NCBI GenBank assembly: GCA_964511645.1
Contig: CAZEGV010000015.1
Coordinates: 1-43,238 of the forward strand
Length of the DNA: 43,238 nucleotides
Direction: 5' to 3'
DNA from: CAZEGV01 sp964511645
Lineage (GTDB): Bacteria; Bacteroidota; Bacteroidia; Cytophagales; JAAEPT01
This document shows, piece after piece, positions 1-9,050 of this stretch. The stretch's first letter is position 1, and every line of letters begins with the position of its first letter. The notes under the pieces were generated by a model, which was not told the DNA's origin, searched no databases, and worked only from the letters and a program-made list of their open reading frames with translations. The position numbers and the translations under genes are program-made.

Positions 1-127
1 TAATAATCACATCAATAGAATCCCAATCAAGTAAACTATTCATCTGTTTAAAAAAGGTGGATTTTATTTTTCTCGTTCTTGGGTTGCAGATACTATCTGC
101 AAAGCTTTGGTGACTTGTTTTTCGCAT
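1..127 (-). CDS. IS5-family transposase, N-terminal 42 residues (partial)
   Basis: An open frame of 42 codons starts at the ATG at 127-125 and leaves the window. The protein begins MRKTSHQSFADSIC and continues to a FFKQMNSLLDWDSID segment. This basic start followed by 'FFxQxNxLxDW' is the usual N-terminus of IS5-family DDE transposases in Bacteroidota. The catalytic residues lie outside the window, so activity cannot be judged. The leader contains TATCTTTA just before the ATG, which resembles a Bacteroidota -7 element. Confidence 0.75.
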   Translation of the reverse strand, partial: MRKTSHQSFADSICNPRTRKIKSTFFKQMNSLLDWDSIDVII

Positions 128-180
128 AGCATAAAGATACAAAATTTTGGAAAAATAAACTACTCACCTTGCAACGGTCT
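1..180 (-). mobile_element. IS5-family insertion sequence, 5' end only (runs off left edge)
   Basis: Read on the minus strand, the segment starts with AGACCGTTGCAAGGTGAGTA at 180, has a leader of about 50 bases, and then begins a transposase reading frame at 127 that runs off the window. Positions 129-180 are an exact inverted copy of 43187-43238 at the other edge. The element's end is therefore placed at 180, where the two copies' flanks diverge (one further T may be shared). The family assignment rests on the transposase N-terminus; the terminal repeat was not compared with a database. Confidence 0.8.
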
Positions 181-281
181 TATTTTGTATATTTAAAAAC
201 ACTTGGCTTTGAATTTAGCACAAAACCCGCATTAAGTATATACTTTGTTCTCTGTTTTTTTTATTATAATTCAGTTTTATA

Positions 282-908
282 TCATTTTTTGTGTCCACCA
301 AAAGAGTACCCTAATGATAAACCAAAATCCAAACCAGAACTCCATTTATATGTCCTTGCCCAAGAATCTCCATCATCTGGCACAGTGCTTTTCCATTTAT
401 ATTCTCCATTAATAGGAGGGCCATAACCTAACCAATAACTTATAATAAACCCTGAATTCCAAACATAAGTTCGTCCAACTCCTGCACCAATAAAAAACGC
501 TTCATATAGTGCTTCCGAACCATTATGAATACCATCTAAATTCATATATCTAGCATTTATATTTATAAACGTATTCCTATAGGATGACTTAAATAACCAA
601 AGGAATTTAGCATCTTTTACTGGATGTAAATAATATTTATAATGTATTCCAAAACCATATTCTTTCTCTTTAGATATAGAAGGAAATGAACCACCTGCTT
701 GAACAAAAAAGGCGTGTCGGGGTGTCATTCGCAATTCATAAGCCATACCCCACCTCTCCACAGCCAATCCTGCTGTATTAAATTGAAATGAATGACGGTA
801 AAATAGAGAGTCGTTTGACTGAGCATTTACTGTTGTGAAAGCAAATACAAAGGTTATTATACCCAATACTTGTTTTAATTTACTTTTTTTTAAATATAAT
901 TTCATCAT
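282..908 (-). CDS. Exported protein of unknown function, possible small outer-membrane beta-barrel
   Basis: Not assigned to a named family. From the ATG at 908 the protein is 208 residues. It begins with a lysine-rich segment and a hydrophobic stretch ending TTVNAQS, which reads as a signal peptide cut after A-Q. The mature part alternates aromatic and polar residues (for example FFIGAGVGRTYVW and GLDFGLSLGYSFGG) and ends in an aromatic strand, as in small outer-membrane barrels. This is inference from pattern only. An in-frame ATG lies further upstream at 938, but it would place ten extra residues before the signal peptide, so 908 (or 905) is preferred. The gene is single, leftward, between an IS end and the AraC-type regulator. 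Confidence 0.65.
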   Translation of the reverse strand: MMKLYLKKSKLKQVLGIITFVFAFTTVNAQSNDSLFYRHSFQFNTAGLAVERWGMAYELRMTPRHAFFVQAGGSFPSISKEKEYGFGIHYKYYLHPVKDAKFLWLFKSSYRNTFININARYMNLDGIHNGSEALYEAFFIGAGVGRTYVWNSGFIISYWLGYGPPINGEYKWKSTVPDDGDSWARTYKWSSGLDFGLSLGYSFGGHKK

Positions 909-935
909 CTTTATTTTTATTGAGATGCAAATAAA

Positions 936-962
936 CAAATATAAAAAAGATTATGCGACCAA
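936..962 (-). promoter_or_regulatory. Candidate promoter for the 282-908 gene
   Basis: On the minus strand TATATTTG (943-936) matches the Bacteroidota -7 consensus TAnnTTTG. A TTG lies at 962-960, 16 bases upstream of it; the usual spacing is near 19, so the -33 match is weak. Transcription would start near 930, giving a short leader to the ATG at 908. Confidence 0.4.
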
Positions 963-1099
963 GCGTATAGGCTTAAGAAAATTTGTAGTCTAATCTTATC
1001 GGATAGCACTTACAGATTCATAATATTCAGCCTTTTACGTAAACATATAAAATTGAGTGAAAAATGGTTTTTTATAGGCAGGAAAAATAGTTGATATTT

Positions 1100-2254
1100 T
1101 CAGTTAATATTTTTTAGATATTCAGTTGGGGTTAAACTAGTGTGTTTTTTAAATATAGAGTTAAAACTACTTTTAGAATTAAACCCACAGTCATATGCTA
1201 ACGAAAGCAAAGTATATTTTTTATTTGAAGGTTCAGCCATTTTCTGTTTAACTAAATTTATTCTATACTCATTAACAAAGTCAAAGAAATTTTTCTTTAG
1301 ATTTTCATTAATTACTTGCGAAAGATGATTGTTTGAAATATTCATCTTTTTAGCAACTTCAATTAGGGAGAGTTTTCCATTTATATAAGGTTTCTCTTCC
1401 TCCATATACAGTAATAATTCTTTTAAATATATTGCAGAATCTTCTTTTTTTAGTCCAGATTTTCTATAAGGTCTATTAACTATATCCTTATCTTCAGTAG
1501 TTGCGTATTCTTTTATCCGATTAGAAACAGAATAGATAACTTGTTGTCTTATACCAAAAAAGCCTAATAAAAAGATAAAAGCCACAAAAGCAAACTGTCC
1601 TTGTATATCAAGTATCATATGATCTTCGGGAAGCATAACATTGGAAGTCTTTGAATCAAGATAGTAAACATAAGTAACAAGACTAGAAATAACAATCCAT
1701 AAGAGAACTAAAAGAAAAGTTAATATTTTCAACCAATTTAAGCTGATGTCTTCTTCATAGGAAAATATTTTTTGAATAGAAGTATTGTGCTTTTTTAACA
1801 GTCTTAATGTAGCTAATAAGTATATTGTTATAAATAATATAGCTATTCCAAAAACGAAATTTTGATAAAGATCTGCCGTAAAATGAGTAACTAAATTAGC
1901 TTTTTCTTCATATGAAAGTTGTGCTAAAGGAATAATACTGATATAAATAATAACCGTAGGGAAAAGGTGAAGAATCCACTTAGCTTTAAAAATATTCTTT
2001 TTAGAGATTAATGATTCAGCATAAACGTACATTATTGAATAATACACAACTAATATGCCTGAGGGGAGATATCCATATTTTATGTAAAAAACATGCCCAG
2101 ACAGGAAAGAATAATAAACAAAAGCTAAGTGAATAGCAAAGATTGAAAGCCAAAATATAAGTATTTTGTCAGAGATAGTTTTTCTCTTTTTGGAAAGAAC
2201 TAAAACAATGAAAAAAATTGCTTGAAATGCACCTAATACAATTAAAATTTCCAT
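1100..2254 (-). CDS. AraC-family transcriptional regulator with N-terminal membrane domain
   Basis: A 384-residue protein. Roughly residues 1-235 are strongly hydrophobic with about six to seven membrane segments (MEILIVLGAFQAIFFIVLVL at the start). The C-terminal hundred residues form an AraC-type double helix-turn-helix: a SLIEVAKKMNISNNHLSQVI helix pair, then LAYDCGFNSKSSFNSIFKKH and a closing SLTPTEYLK. This layout, membrane sensor fused to AraC DNA-binding domain, is common in Bacteroidota. The ligand and target genes are unknown. It probably controls something nearby or itself, but the sequence does not show what. The start at 2254 is the first ATG and opens directly into the first membrane segment. 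It is transcribed away from the IS30 remnant. Confidence 0.85.
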   Translation of the reverse strand: MEILIVLGAFQAIFFIVLVLSKKRKTISDKILIFWLSIFAIHLAFVYYSFLSGHVFYIKYGYLPSGILVVYYSIMYVYAESLISKKNIFKAKWILHLFPTVIIYISIIPLAQLSYEEKANLVTHFTADLYQNFVFGIAILFITIYLLATLRLLKKHNTSIQKIFSYEEDISLNWLKILTFLLVLLWIVISSLVTYVYYLDSKTSNVMLPEDHMILDIQGQFAFVAFIFLLGFFGIRQQVIYSVSNRIKEYATTEDKDIVNRPYRKSGLKKEDSAIYLKELLLYMEEEKPYINGKLSLIEVAKKMNISNNHLSQVINENLKKNFFDFVNEYRINLVKQKMAEPSNKKYTLLSLAYDCGFNSKSSFNSIFKKHTSLTPTEYLKNIN

Positions 2255-2280
2255 GTGTATAAATATGTTATAACATTATA

Positions 2281-2445
2281 ATGAAAACACTTTATTTTCA
2301 AGGTAAACTGTTTTTATTTTCACTTAGAGCTTTAGTTTTTTTCTTGGTTTCTTGTATTCAAGTAGTAAATGCAACTTTTAGATTTAGTGGTCATCTATTT
2401 TATAAAACTAAAGGAGAGTACTCTCCTTTAGTTTTACTGGATTAG
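2281..2445 (+). other. Short reading frame with signal-like N-terminus, possibly a gene stump cut by IS30
   Basis: An ATG at 2281 opens 54 codons: MKTLYFQGK, then a hydrophobic run (LFLFSLRALVFFLVSC) and VVNA, resembling a signal peptide. The IS30 left terminal repeat begins at 2366, so codons after about 28 come from the insertion sequence. This could be the 5' stump of a secreted-protein gene cut by the IS30 element, or chance. No continuation was recognised right of the element (3430-3488). Confidence 0.2.
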
Positions 2446-3421
2446 TTATTTTACCACTTCAAATCGCAAAAAGAGAAGTTATATGTCACATATTACCCAA
2501 TCCCAAAGATACACAATTTCGTGTATGCTTAACAAAAATCACAAACAATGTGAAATAGCAGAAATTATAGGGAAAGACAAATCTGTTGTTAGTAGAGAGA
2601 TAAAGCGTAATTCTAATCGTAAGAATAAACGTTATTGCCCTGATTTAGCTCAATGGAAATGTACAGAGCGAAAAAAAGTCAAGACAAAGAATATTCGATT
2701 TACAGAGGATATGCAGAATCGTGTAAACGAACTAATTAAAGAAGACTACAGTCCAGAGCAAGTGATTGGTTTTTTTAAGAAACAAGGTAAGAAAATTGTG
2801 TCAATAGAGACAATTCACCAACACATCTGGGAGGATAAGAAGAATGGCGGGGGACTCTATTTACACCTGAGGAATCAAGGGAAAAGGTACCGAAAAAGAG
2901 GAGCAAGCAAAGATTCTCGGGGGATTATCAAGAATCGTGTCAGCATAGAAAAACGTCCTGATGTTGTTGACAAACGAGAGTGATTTGGAAGTTGATTTAA
3001 TCATCGGAAAAGGTCACAATCAGGCTATTTTGACAATAAACGACAGGGCATCTGGTATGCTGAAAATGACTAAAGTAAAATCCAAAGAGGCGCACGTTGT
3101 TACAATCTTTTAGAAGACTGGAAGCCATACCTGTACACAATCACTGCTGACAATGGAAAGGAATTTGCGGGTCACCAAGAAGTCGCAAAATCTATTACTA
3201 CTTCGCTAGACCATATCACTCCTGGGAACGAGGATCTAATGAAAATTTAAATGGACTTGTCCGACAATATTTCGCTAAAGGATCTGATTTCAGTCAAATT
3301 ACAGAACAAAGAGTGGCTGAAGTACAACTGAAAATAAATAACCGACCTAGAAAGAGGTTTGGGTTTGAAAACCCTACCTTTGTAATGAATCAACTATTGT
3401 TTAACTTAGAAGTTGCATTTA
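2366..3421 (+). mobile_element. IS30-family insertion sequence, degenerate
   Basis: About 1.06 kb bounded by imperfect terminal inverted repeats. The left end reads TAAATGCAACTTTTAGATTT from 2366; the right end read inward from 3421 is TAAATGCAACTTCTAAGTTA. The first twelve bases are identical and further matches follow. The single transposase gene is broken (see 2483-3429). I see no target-site duplication in the immediate flanks, which fits an old insertion or later rearrangement. The coding frame passes through the right repeat and stops at 3429. Confidence 0.8.
2404..2435. repeat. Perfect 32-bp palindrome in the IS30 leader
   Basis: Arm AAAACTAAAGGAGAGT (2404-2419) is followed immediately by its exact reverse complement (2420-2435). 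As RNA it would form a strong hairpin ending in a U-rich strand, about 47 bases before the transposase ATG. Such a structure could stop transcription entering from outside the element or limit translation. Confidence 0.75.
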
Positions 3422-3429
3422 TGAGTTGA
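2483..3429 (+). pseudogene. IS30-family transposase, inactivated by a stop and frameshifts
   Basis: The first 166 codons are intact. They hold an N-terminal helix-turn-helix (MSHITQSQRYTISCMLNKN; CEIAEIIGKDKSVVSREIKR) typical of IS30 transposases, then KRPDVVDKRE and a stop at 2981-2983. The reading continues in a second frame (DLEVDLIIGKG, TINDRASGMLK) from 2983, is broken again near 3100-3110, continues as LLEDWKPYLYTITADNGKEF, and shifts once more near 3200. It then reads YFARPYHSWERGSNENLNGL and on to the stop at 3429. The three catalytic acidic positions of the DDE domain remain visible as D in DLEVDL, D in TADNG and E in SNENLNG, but no continuous protein can be made without several frame changes. 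The element is therefore dead unless helped in trans. Confidence 0.85.
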
Positions 3430-3488
3430 ATGTAGCGTTGCTATTCCTCACGCAAATCATTATTATACTTGAAATATAGCAATGAATA

Positions 3489-4739
3489 ATGTATTTTAGC
3501 AAATTGATGGTAGTATCTACATTATACATATCTTATGACGGTATGACTGACCCACTTGGTCAGTCTCAAATATTGCCCTATTTAATTGGTTTATCAAAAA
3601 AGGGCTACTGCATTACATTAATTAGTTGTGAAAAACCTAAGGTCTATCAAAAAAACAAAGCTACTATTCAGGCTATTTGCGAAAGTAATAAGATTGATTG
3701 GCGTCCTATTTTTTATCACAAGTCCCCACCAGCACTCTCTACCTTTTGGGACATTGTTCAGTTAAAACTTTTAGCCATTAAACTCCACAAACAAAAGAAT
3801 TTTAAACTCGTTCATGCCCGTAGTTATATTGCCTCTTTGGTAGCTTTGGGTTTAAAACAAAAATATGGGTTAAAGTTTATTTTTGACATGCGTGGTTTTT
3901 GGGCAGATGAACGAGTAGAAGGTGGTTTATGGAATGTTCAGAATATTCTTTTTAAGAAAATTTATAAATTCTTTAAACAAAAAGAAATACAATTTTTATC
4001 ACAGGCAGACTATGTGGTTTCTCTTACCGAAAATGCAAAAATAGAGATTCATTCTTGGGAAAAAATCAAAAATAATCCTATCCCTATTCAGGTGATTCCT
4101 TGCTGTGCTGATTTATCTCATTTCTCTATCCAAGCAGTTGATTTATCATTGCAAGCTCAATTTAAAACCCAATTAGGGATTCAACAAGGTGATTTTGTAA
4201 TGACTTATCTAGGATCTATCGGCACTTGGTATATGCTAGAGGAGATGCTTGATTTTTTTGTAGAATTAAAAAAGGAATACCCAAAAGCTATATTTTTATT
4301 TATCAGCAATGACCCCAAAGATGTAATTGAAGCAAGTGCATCTGCAAAAAGAATTGATTTATCAGATATAAAGGTAATAAAAGGGAGTCGGCAAGATGTG
4401 CCTACTTTAATTAGTTTGAGTGATGTTAGTATTTTCTTCATAAAACCATTATTTTCAAAAAAAGCATCATCACCTACTAAGCAAGGTGAACTAATGGCAA
4501 TGCAAATACCTGTAATTACGAATACTGGGGTAGGGGATACGGATTTAATTATAAAAGAAAGTAAATCGGGACTTTTGGTTAAGGGCTTTAATAGTAGTAA
4601 CTACCAAGAGGTGATTGCAGAGATAGATGCTTTGTTGCAAAAAGATATTGATTATAGAAAAGAGGCTCAGGTTTACTATTCGTTAGAAAAAGGTATTATT
4701 AAATATGCAGAAGTTTATGAGAGTCTTACGTTGGGTTAG
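3489..4739 (+). CDS. Glycosyltransferase, GT-B fold (GT4-like)
   Basis: A 416-residue cytoplasmic glycosyltransferase, probably adding one sugar to the repeat unit of a surface polysaccharide. The N-terminal domain begins STLYISYDGMTDPLGQSQIL, a start seen in many GT4-like enzymes of polysaccharide clusters, followed by FDMRGFWADERVEGGLW. The C-terminal nucleotide-sugar domain contains YLGSIGTWYMLEEML, KASSPTKQGELMAM and NTGVGDTDLI. Donor and acceptor cannot be read from sequence. The ATG at 3507 (MVVSTLYISYDG) is nearer the usual family start than 3489 and is an equally likely start. The gene lies 60 bases after the IS30 remnant, which may have replaced its original upstream region. It overlaps the next gene's start by 35 bases. 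Confidence 0.85.
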   Translation: MYFSKLMVVSTLYISYDGMTDPLGQSQILPYLIGLSKKGYCITLISCEKPKVYQKNKATIQAICESNKIDWRPIFYHKSPPALSTFWDIVQLKLLAIKLHKQKNFKLVHARSYIASLVALGLKQKYGLKFIFDMRGFWADERVEGGLWNVQNILFKKIYKFFKQKEIQFLSQADYVVSLTENAKIEIHSWEKIKNNPIPIQVIPCCADLSHFSIQAVDLSLQAQFKTQLGIQQGDFVMTYLGSIGTWYMLEEMLDFFVELKKEYPKAIFLFISNDPKDVIEASASAKRIDLSDIKVIKGSRQDVPTLISLSDVSIFFIKPLFSKKASSPTKQGELMAMQIPVITNTGVGDTDLIIKESKSGLLVKGFNSSNYQEVIAEIDALLQKDIDYRKEAQVYYSLEKGIIKYAEVYESLTLG

Positions 4740-7700
4740 CACAGTTTTATTTATTGTTGTTTCTTTTTGGGTTGATGCTCAATGTGCAGATTCAATTGCT
4801 AGCCCAGTTCAGCGGTGTAAGTTTGAAAAGTTTGAGGTTGAAGATGCTTCTGATATTAACTATTGTGATGATGCGATAAATGGAAGTGTTCGTGTAGGAA
4901 ATGTTTTGGGGTTTTCAAATATTAGTGCTGTGTTTGACGCTAGCTATATTGTAAATAATGGTAAGCTAATTGGTTTTTTATCTGATTTTAATCACAACAA
5001 AGTTATATGTATTCATCATCTTGAAGGGTTGGATGTTATTGATCATATAGATACGCTTAATATTCCGATAGAAGGACCTTCTAATATTAAGATGGTAAAG
5101 GACATTGATGGCGTATGGTATCTTTTTGTTATCGAAGCAAAGAAAAAGCAAGTGTTAAGGTGTAAATTAAGTGTTGATTTTAAAGTGCTTAGTATTGATG
5201 TTGTTTCAACAAATGAACAGAAGTTTTCATCTATTGATTTTATTAACGTTCAAAATGTATGGTATATGGTATCAACCTATCTAGATACTAGATTGTTTTT
5301 TTATAAAGTAGGAGTTACTTTAGATGAAACTTCAGATTTTGAATTATTGAAATCAATTCCTATTCCCTCATCCGTTGTATCTCCAATTGATATTGATTTA
5401 TTTACACAGTGTGATACTGTCTACGCATCTATTATTGGGCTTAATAAAGAACACACTATAGTAAAGATGGAAAACTTGAATGCAAACTTATCACTTACTT
5501 CTATATTTAAAGAAACTCTAAGCCTAGGAATAGAAACTAATCTGTGGAGACATGAAATAGTAAAAGTAAATGCTAGTGGGTTTCAAACGATTTATGCTGG
5601 TCAAAAAGGAGTTTACCAAACAGAATTCTCAATGAATATGGGGGTAATTACTGCAGGAAATATTCGTATTCTTAGTCAAGGGAATAATTTAGTTTTAGGC
5701 TTAGGAGTTATTCGGCTTGGTAACCAGTGGAGGATAAAAACAATCGACAAAAATAAATACGAAACAATTATTCTTGAAGATACTACTTGTGGATATTCTG
5801 ATGGTAAATATGTAATATCAGGAAATAAATCAGTATCATACTCTATCATAGAAAACGGAGAAACTAAACTTGTTAGGCAGGGTGTTGTTGTAACAAATGA
5901 CTCTGTACCTATCATCTTCTTCACCGAAAATGAAAATTGTTTGAGTATACCAACAAGCTTCACTACTTTAAGCAACAAGCCTATTACTACTTACACTTGG
6001 GATTTTGGAGATGGAGGAACAGCTGGCGTAGTTGACCCTCTGCATCAATATGCAAGCGTGGGTGATTATCCAGTAAGTATTATAGTTGAAGATACCGACG
6101 GCTGTAAAAATACATTTAAAGATACGGTGTCTATCTATAACGACCCTGTTACTGACTTTACTTTTCCTTCATTACTTTGCACTAATAACGATATCATTTT
6201 CACTAATACAAGTACTGGGGAAACTGGAAACACAGTAAAATGGAATTGGTCAATTGACAATATCAAGGTAGATACGCTTAAGGATTTTAAAACTTCATTT
6301 CCTGCTAACGGAACACTTAAGATTAAACTTAAAGCTGAAATACCCGGCTGTAAAGACTCAGTTTCTCAAACCGTGACTATCATCCCAGGACCAATAGTCC
6401 ATTTTGAAGCCACCGAAAATTGTTTGTCAGACAGCGTTAAATTCAACAATTCCACTGTTGGTAATAACATTACACAAACACTTTGGAATTTTGGGGATGG
6501 GCAAACAAGTTTGTTAGAAAACCCTACTGTGTTATATGATACTGCTCAAACGTTCTTGATTTCGTTAGCGGTATCCAATCAAGCAGGTTGCAACAATTAT
6601 TTTGACACTAACTTTACTGTTCGTCCGCTGCCTGTTGTAGATTTTGATAATGGGATTAGCTGTTCTAAAGATAGTACAGAGTTTTATGATCGTAGCAATA
6701 TTACATTTGATACAATTAATAGCTACAAGTGGCTGTTGGACAATAATTTGATTTCTTCTAACCAAAACCCTAATATTTATATTGAAGATATTCAACCCCA
6801 TTTTATAAAACTGATAGCCAAAAGTGATAAAGGCTGTACTGATTCTCTTACAAAAGCAATAGTAACCACTCAATCTCCTCAAATCACAATCGAAACAATA
6901 GAAGACTGTTTTGGGAAGTCTACTACCTTTAACGATTTATCTACCGATATCTCCCAAATTACTGACCGAGAGTGGTCTGTAAAAGGGAGTGGAATTACTT
7001 CTTCTGCTAATACATTCAAAAATTTATTTGAGCAAGTAGGATCAAAAACAGTTTATTTGTCATTAATATCTTCTACTGGTTGTAAGGCTTATGATTCCAC
7101 TATAATTCAGATATCACCATTACCTACACCTACTTTTTCAAACTCAAAAGTATGTAAAAATGACTCGGTTTTATTTTACCAAACAAGTGTCAGTACGACT
7201 GATCCTATTGCAACAACAAAATGGTTTTTTGAATCAATTGGATTTGTAGAAGGAGATACAGTAAAAGTGAAATTTAATCAATTAGGCAATCAAAAATTCA
7301 TCTTAGACATTACTACCCAAAATGGGTGTAAGAATAGTGTTTCAACCAATGTAGATGTATTAGAAAGCCCTAATGCTTTATTCATCCTCAATAATAATAT
7401 AGGTAAAGCTCCTCTTGCAGTTTTAGCGACTCCTGCCTTAGCTACTGGTACACATACTTGGTTAGACGGATTGGGGAACACATCATCTACATCTAATTAT
7501 AATCCTGTATATTCCCAAAATGGGATTTATTCGCTCACACATATTATTAGCAATGCTAAGCTATGTACCGACACTGTTTCTAAAAATGTGTTTGTAGGCG
7601 ACTTTTCTATTGACTTGTCAATTGACGGGATTGGCATTAAAGACTCTCTTACTGAAAAATACATTACCCTATCACTGACTAATAACAGTCCTATAAATAT

Positions 7701-8175
7701 CACTAACCCTGTATTCAATATCGACTTAGGTAATGAGATTATTTTTAAATCTCAAATACAAGCAATCATAAAACCTAATCAAAGTACTGTTTACCTTCTT
7801 CCTTTGGGAATTTTGGCTAATCAAGTGCAAACGCTTAATTATATTTGTATAAGTATTGACCCCACATACCTAGAAGACAAAATAAGTAAGAATAATTCTC
7901 AATGTATTATACTTAATAATGACTTTAAAATAGAAACCCCTTACCCAAACCCTACAAATAACCTTATATCATTTGATGTGTATAGCCCTTCTAATCAAAT
8001 AGCAATTGTAAAAACTTATACCTTATTAGGCAAACTTTTGAACAAAAAAACGTATAACCTTACTAAAGGAAATAACAAGATAGTTGAACCTCTCACGACC
8101 CTTAATAGTGGCTTATACTTAATAGATATTAATATCGGGACTAAACATAAAACGTATAAAATCACTAAGAAATAA
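4705..8175 (+). CDS. Large secreted PKD-repeat protein with T9SS type A sorting domain
   Basis: A 1156-residue secreted surface protein. A signal peptide (RVLRWVSTVLFIVVSFWVDA, cut before QC) is followed by a roughly 390-residue domain of unknown type. Residues 410-960 hold about seven PKD-like repeats; the clearest show YTWDFGDGGTAG and TLWNFGDGQTS. Most repeats carry a Cys near the start (LCTNND, NCLSDS, SCSKDS, DCFGKS, VCKNDS) and a GC near the end, suggesting one disulfide per repeat. A CARDB-like linker leads to the C-terminal sorting domain from about residue 1077 (PYPNPTNN … LNSGLYLIDIN … YKITKK). The sorting domain would be removed on export by the type IX system. The start at 4705 or 4717 overlaps the upstream glycosyltransferase end, so the two are probably cotranscribed. 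Function may be adhesion or matrix binding; that is inference. Confidence 0.88.
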   Translation: MQKFMRVLRWVSTVLFIVVSFWVDAQCADSIASPVQRCKFEKFEVEDASDINYCDDAINGSVRVGNVLGFSNISAVFDASYIVNNGKLIGFLSDFNHNKVICIHHLEGLDVIDHIDTLNIPIEGPSNIKMVKDIDGVWYLFVIEAKKKQVLRCKLSVDFKVLSIDVVSTNEQKFSSIDFINVQNVWYMVSTYLDTRLFFYKVGVTLDETSDFELLKSIPIPSSVVSPIDIDLFTQCDTVYASIIGLNKEHTIVKMENLNANLSLTSIFKETLSLGIETNLWRHEIVKVNASGFQTIYAGQKGVYQTEFSMNMGVITAGNIRILSQGNNLVLGLGVIRLGNQWRIKTIDKNKYETIILEDTTCGYSDGKYVISGNKSVSYSIIENGETKLVRQGVVVTNDSVPIIFFTENENCLSIPTSFTTLSNKPITTYTWDFGDGGTAGVVDPLHQYASVGDYPVSIIVEDTDGCKNTFKDTVSIYNDPVTDFTFPSLLCTNNDIIFTNTSTGETGNTVKWNWSIDNIKVDTLKDFKTSFPANGTLKIKLKAEIPGCKDSVSQTVTIIPGPIVHFEATENCLSDSVKFNNSTVGNNITQTLWNFGDGQTSLLENPTVLYDTAQTFLISLAVSNQAGCNNYFDTNFTVRPLPVVDFDNGISCSKDSTEFYDRSNITFDTINSYKWLLDNNLISSNQNPNIYIEDIQPHFIKLIAKSDKGCTDSLTKAIVTTQSPQITIETIEDCFGKSTTFNDLSTDISQITDREWSVKGSGITSSANTFKNLFEQVGSKTVYLSLISSTGCKAYDSTIIQISPLPTPTFSNSKVCKNDSVLFYQTSVSTTDPIATTKWFFESIGFVEGDTVKVKFNQLGNQKFILDITTQNGCKNSVSTNVDVLESPNALFILNNNIGKAPLAVLATPALATGTHTWLDGLGNTSSTSNYNPVYSQNGIYSLTHIISNAKLCTDTVSKNVFVGDFSIDLSIDGIGIKDSLTEKYITLSLTNNSPINITNPVFNIDLGNEIIFKSQIQAIIKPNQSTVYLLPLGILANQVQTLNYICISIDPTYLEDKISKNNSQCIILNNDFKIETPYPNPTNNLISFDVYSPSNQIAIVKTYTLLGKLLNKKTYNLTKGNNKIVEPLTTLNSGLYLIDINIGTKHKTYKITKK

Positions 8176-8252
8176 CCGTTTGAGGAATTTAATTCTGATT
8201 TACTTTTGTACAAAAAAACTTTATTGCACTGATAAAACTAGCATTCTTAATT

Positions 8253-9050
8253 TTATCTTTTTACTAATCTTTTCACTTGCAATAGTAACGAGTAAGGCGT
8301 TATGTAAATAAGTGAATTACGAATCAAACCCATAATAGGGTAATAACCAAAGTAGAAATATTTCCAAATTAACCTAAGACGAGATTTCAATTGGTCTTTT
8401 CTTCTTGATAAACTTATTCCATCTGGATTATTTTCTGTATCTAATAATATTTCATCCAAATTAGCCATTTTTACTCCTTTGCTATTAAGATCCATATACA
8501 AGGCATAATCCTCTGCTGATGGATAAGTAGTGGGGTATCCGTCTATATAATCAAGGATTTTAGTGCTAAACATAATAGTAGGATGTACAAAAGTAGAATT
8601 AAAATATAATTTTTTTTGAATCTCTTTTGGTAATAAAGGATTACGTTGAGTAAAAGAAACCTCCCCTTTCATATCTACATAATTGGAATGACTTCCCACA
8701 ATCAAGATATCTGGGTGAGCTTCTAAGAAATCATATTGCTTCTGAAAACGATTCCCCTTGATAATATCAGCACAATCTAATCGAGCTATATATTTATAAC
8801 TGTTTTTCGCATAATCAATCCCTGTATTCATCGCAATCTCAATTCCTTGGTTTTCTTCTAAATATATGAAATATATTTCTCCATTAGCCTTATAGGCATC
8901 GTTGCATTTTTCCTCATTAGGTTTTTTTATACTACCATCATCCACGATAATCACATCAAGGCTTTCTGAACCTTCTATTGATGCTAAACTTTTATATAAA
9001 CCTTTTGGGTCATTGTAGTGAGGGATTAATAAAATTATACTATTTTTCAC
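8253..9050 (-). CDS. Family 2 glycosyltransferase
   Basis: A 265-residue GT-A enzyme. It starts with SIILLIPHYNDPKGLYKSL and DVIIVDDGSIKKP, the nucleotide-binding front of GT2 enzymes. RLDCADI stands in the DxD region and PSAEDYALYMDLNSKG is the usual acidic 'ED' motif of the family. The basic C-terminus (SRLRLIWKYF … VKRLVKR) may associate with the membrane. The N-terminus overlaps the polymerase gene's end by 11 bases. This is the last gene of the leftward flippase-GT4-polymerase-GT2 operon. It probably transfers a sugar within the same repeat unit; the sugar is unknown. It converges on the 4705-8175 gene across 77 bases with no clear terminator. Confidence 0.88.
   Translation of the reverse strand: MKNSIILLIPHYNDPKGLYKSLASIEGSESLDVIIVDDGSIKKPNEEKCNDAYKANGEIYFIYLEENQGIEIAMNTGIDYAKNSYKYIARLDCADIIKGNRFQKQYDFLEAHPDILIVGSHSNYVDMKGEVSFTQRNPLLPKEIQKKLYFNSTFVHPTIMFSTKILDYIDGYPTTYPSAEDYALYMDLNSKGVKMANLDEILLDTENNPDGISLSRRKDQLKSRLRLIWKYFYFGYYPIMGLIRNSLIYITPYSLLLQVKRLVKR

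Noticed and set aside
169..426. Plus-strand open frame of 85 codons after the left IS end
   Set aside because: It runs antisense to the 3' end of the exported-protein gene, begins inside the IS end and shows no recognisable domain.
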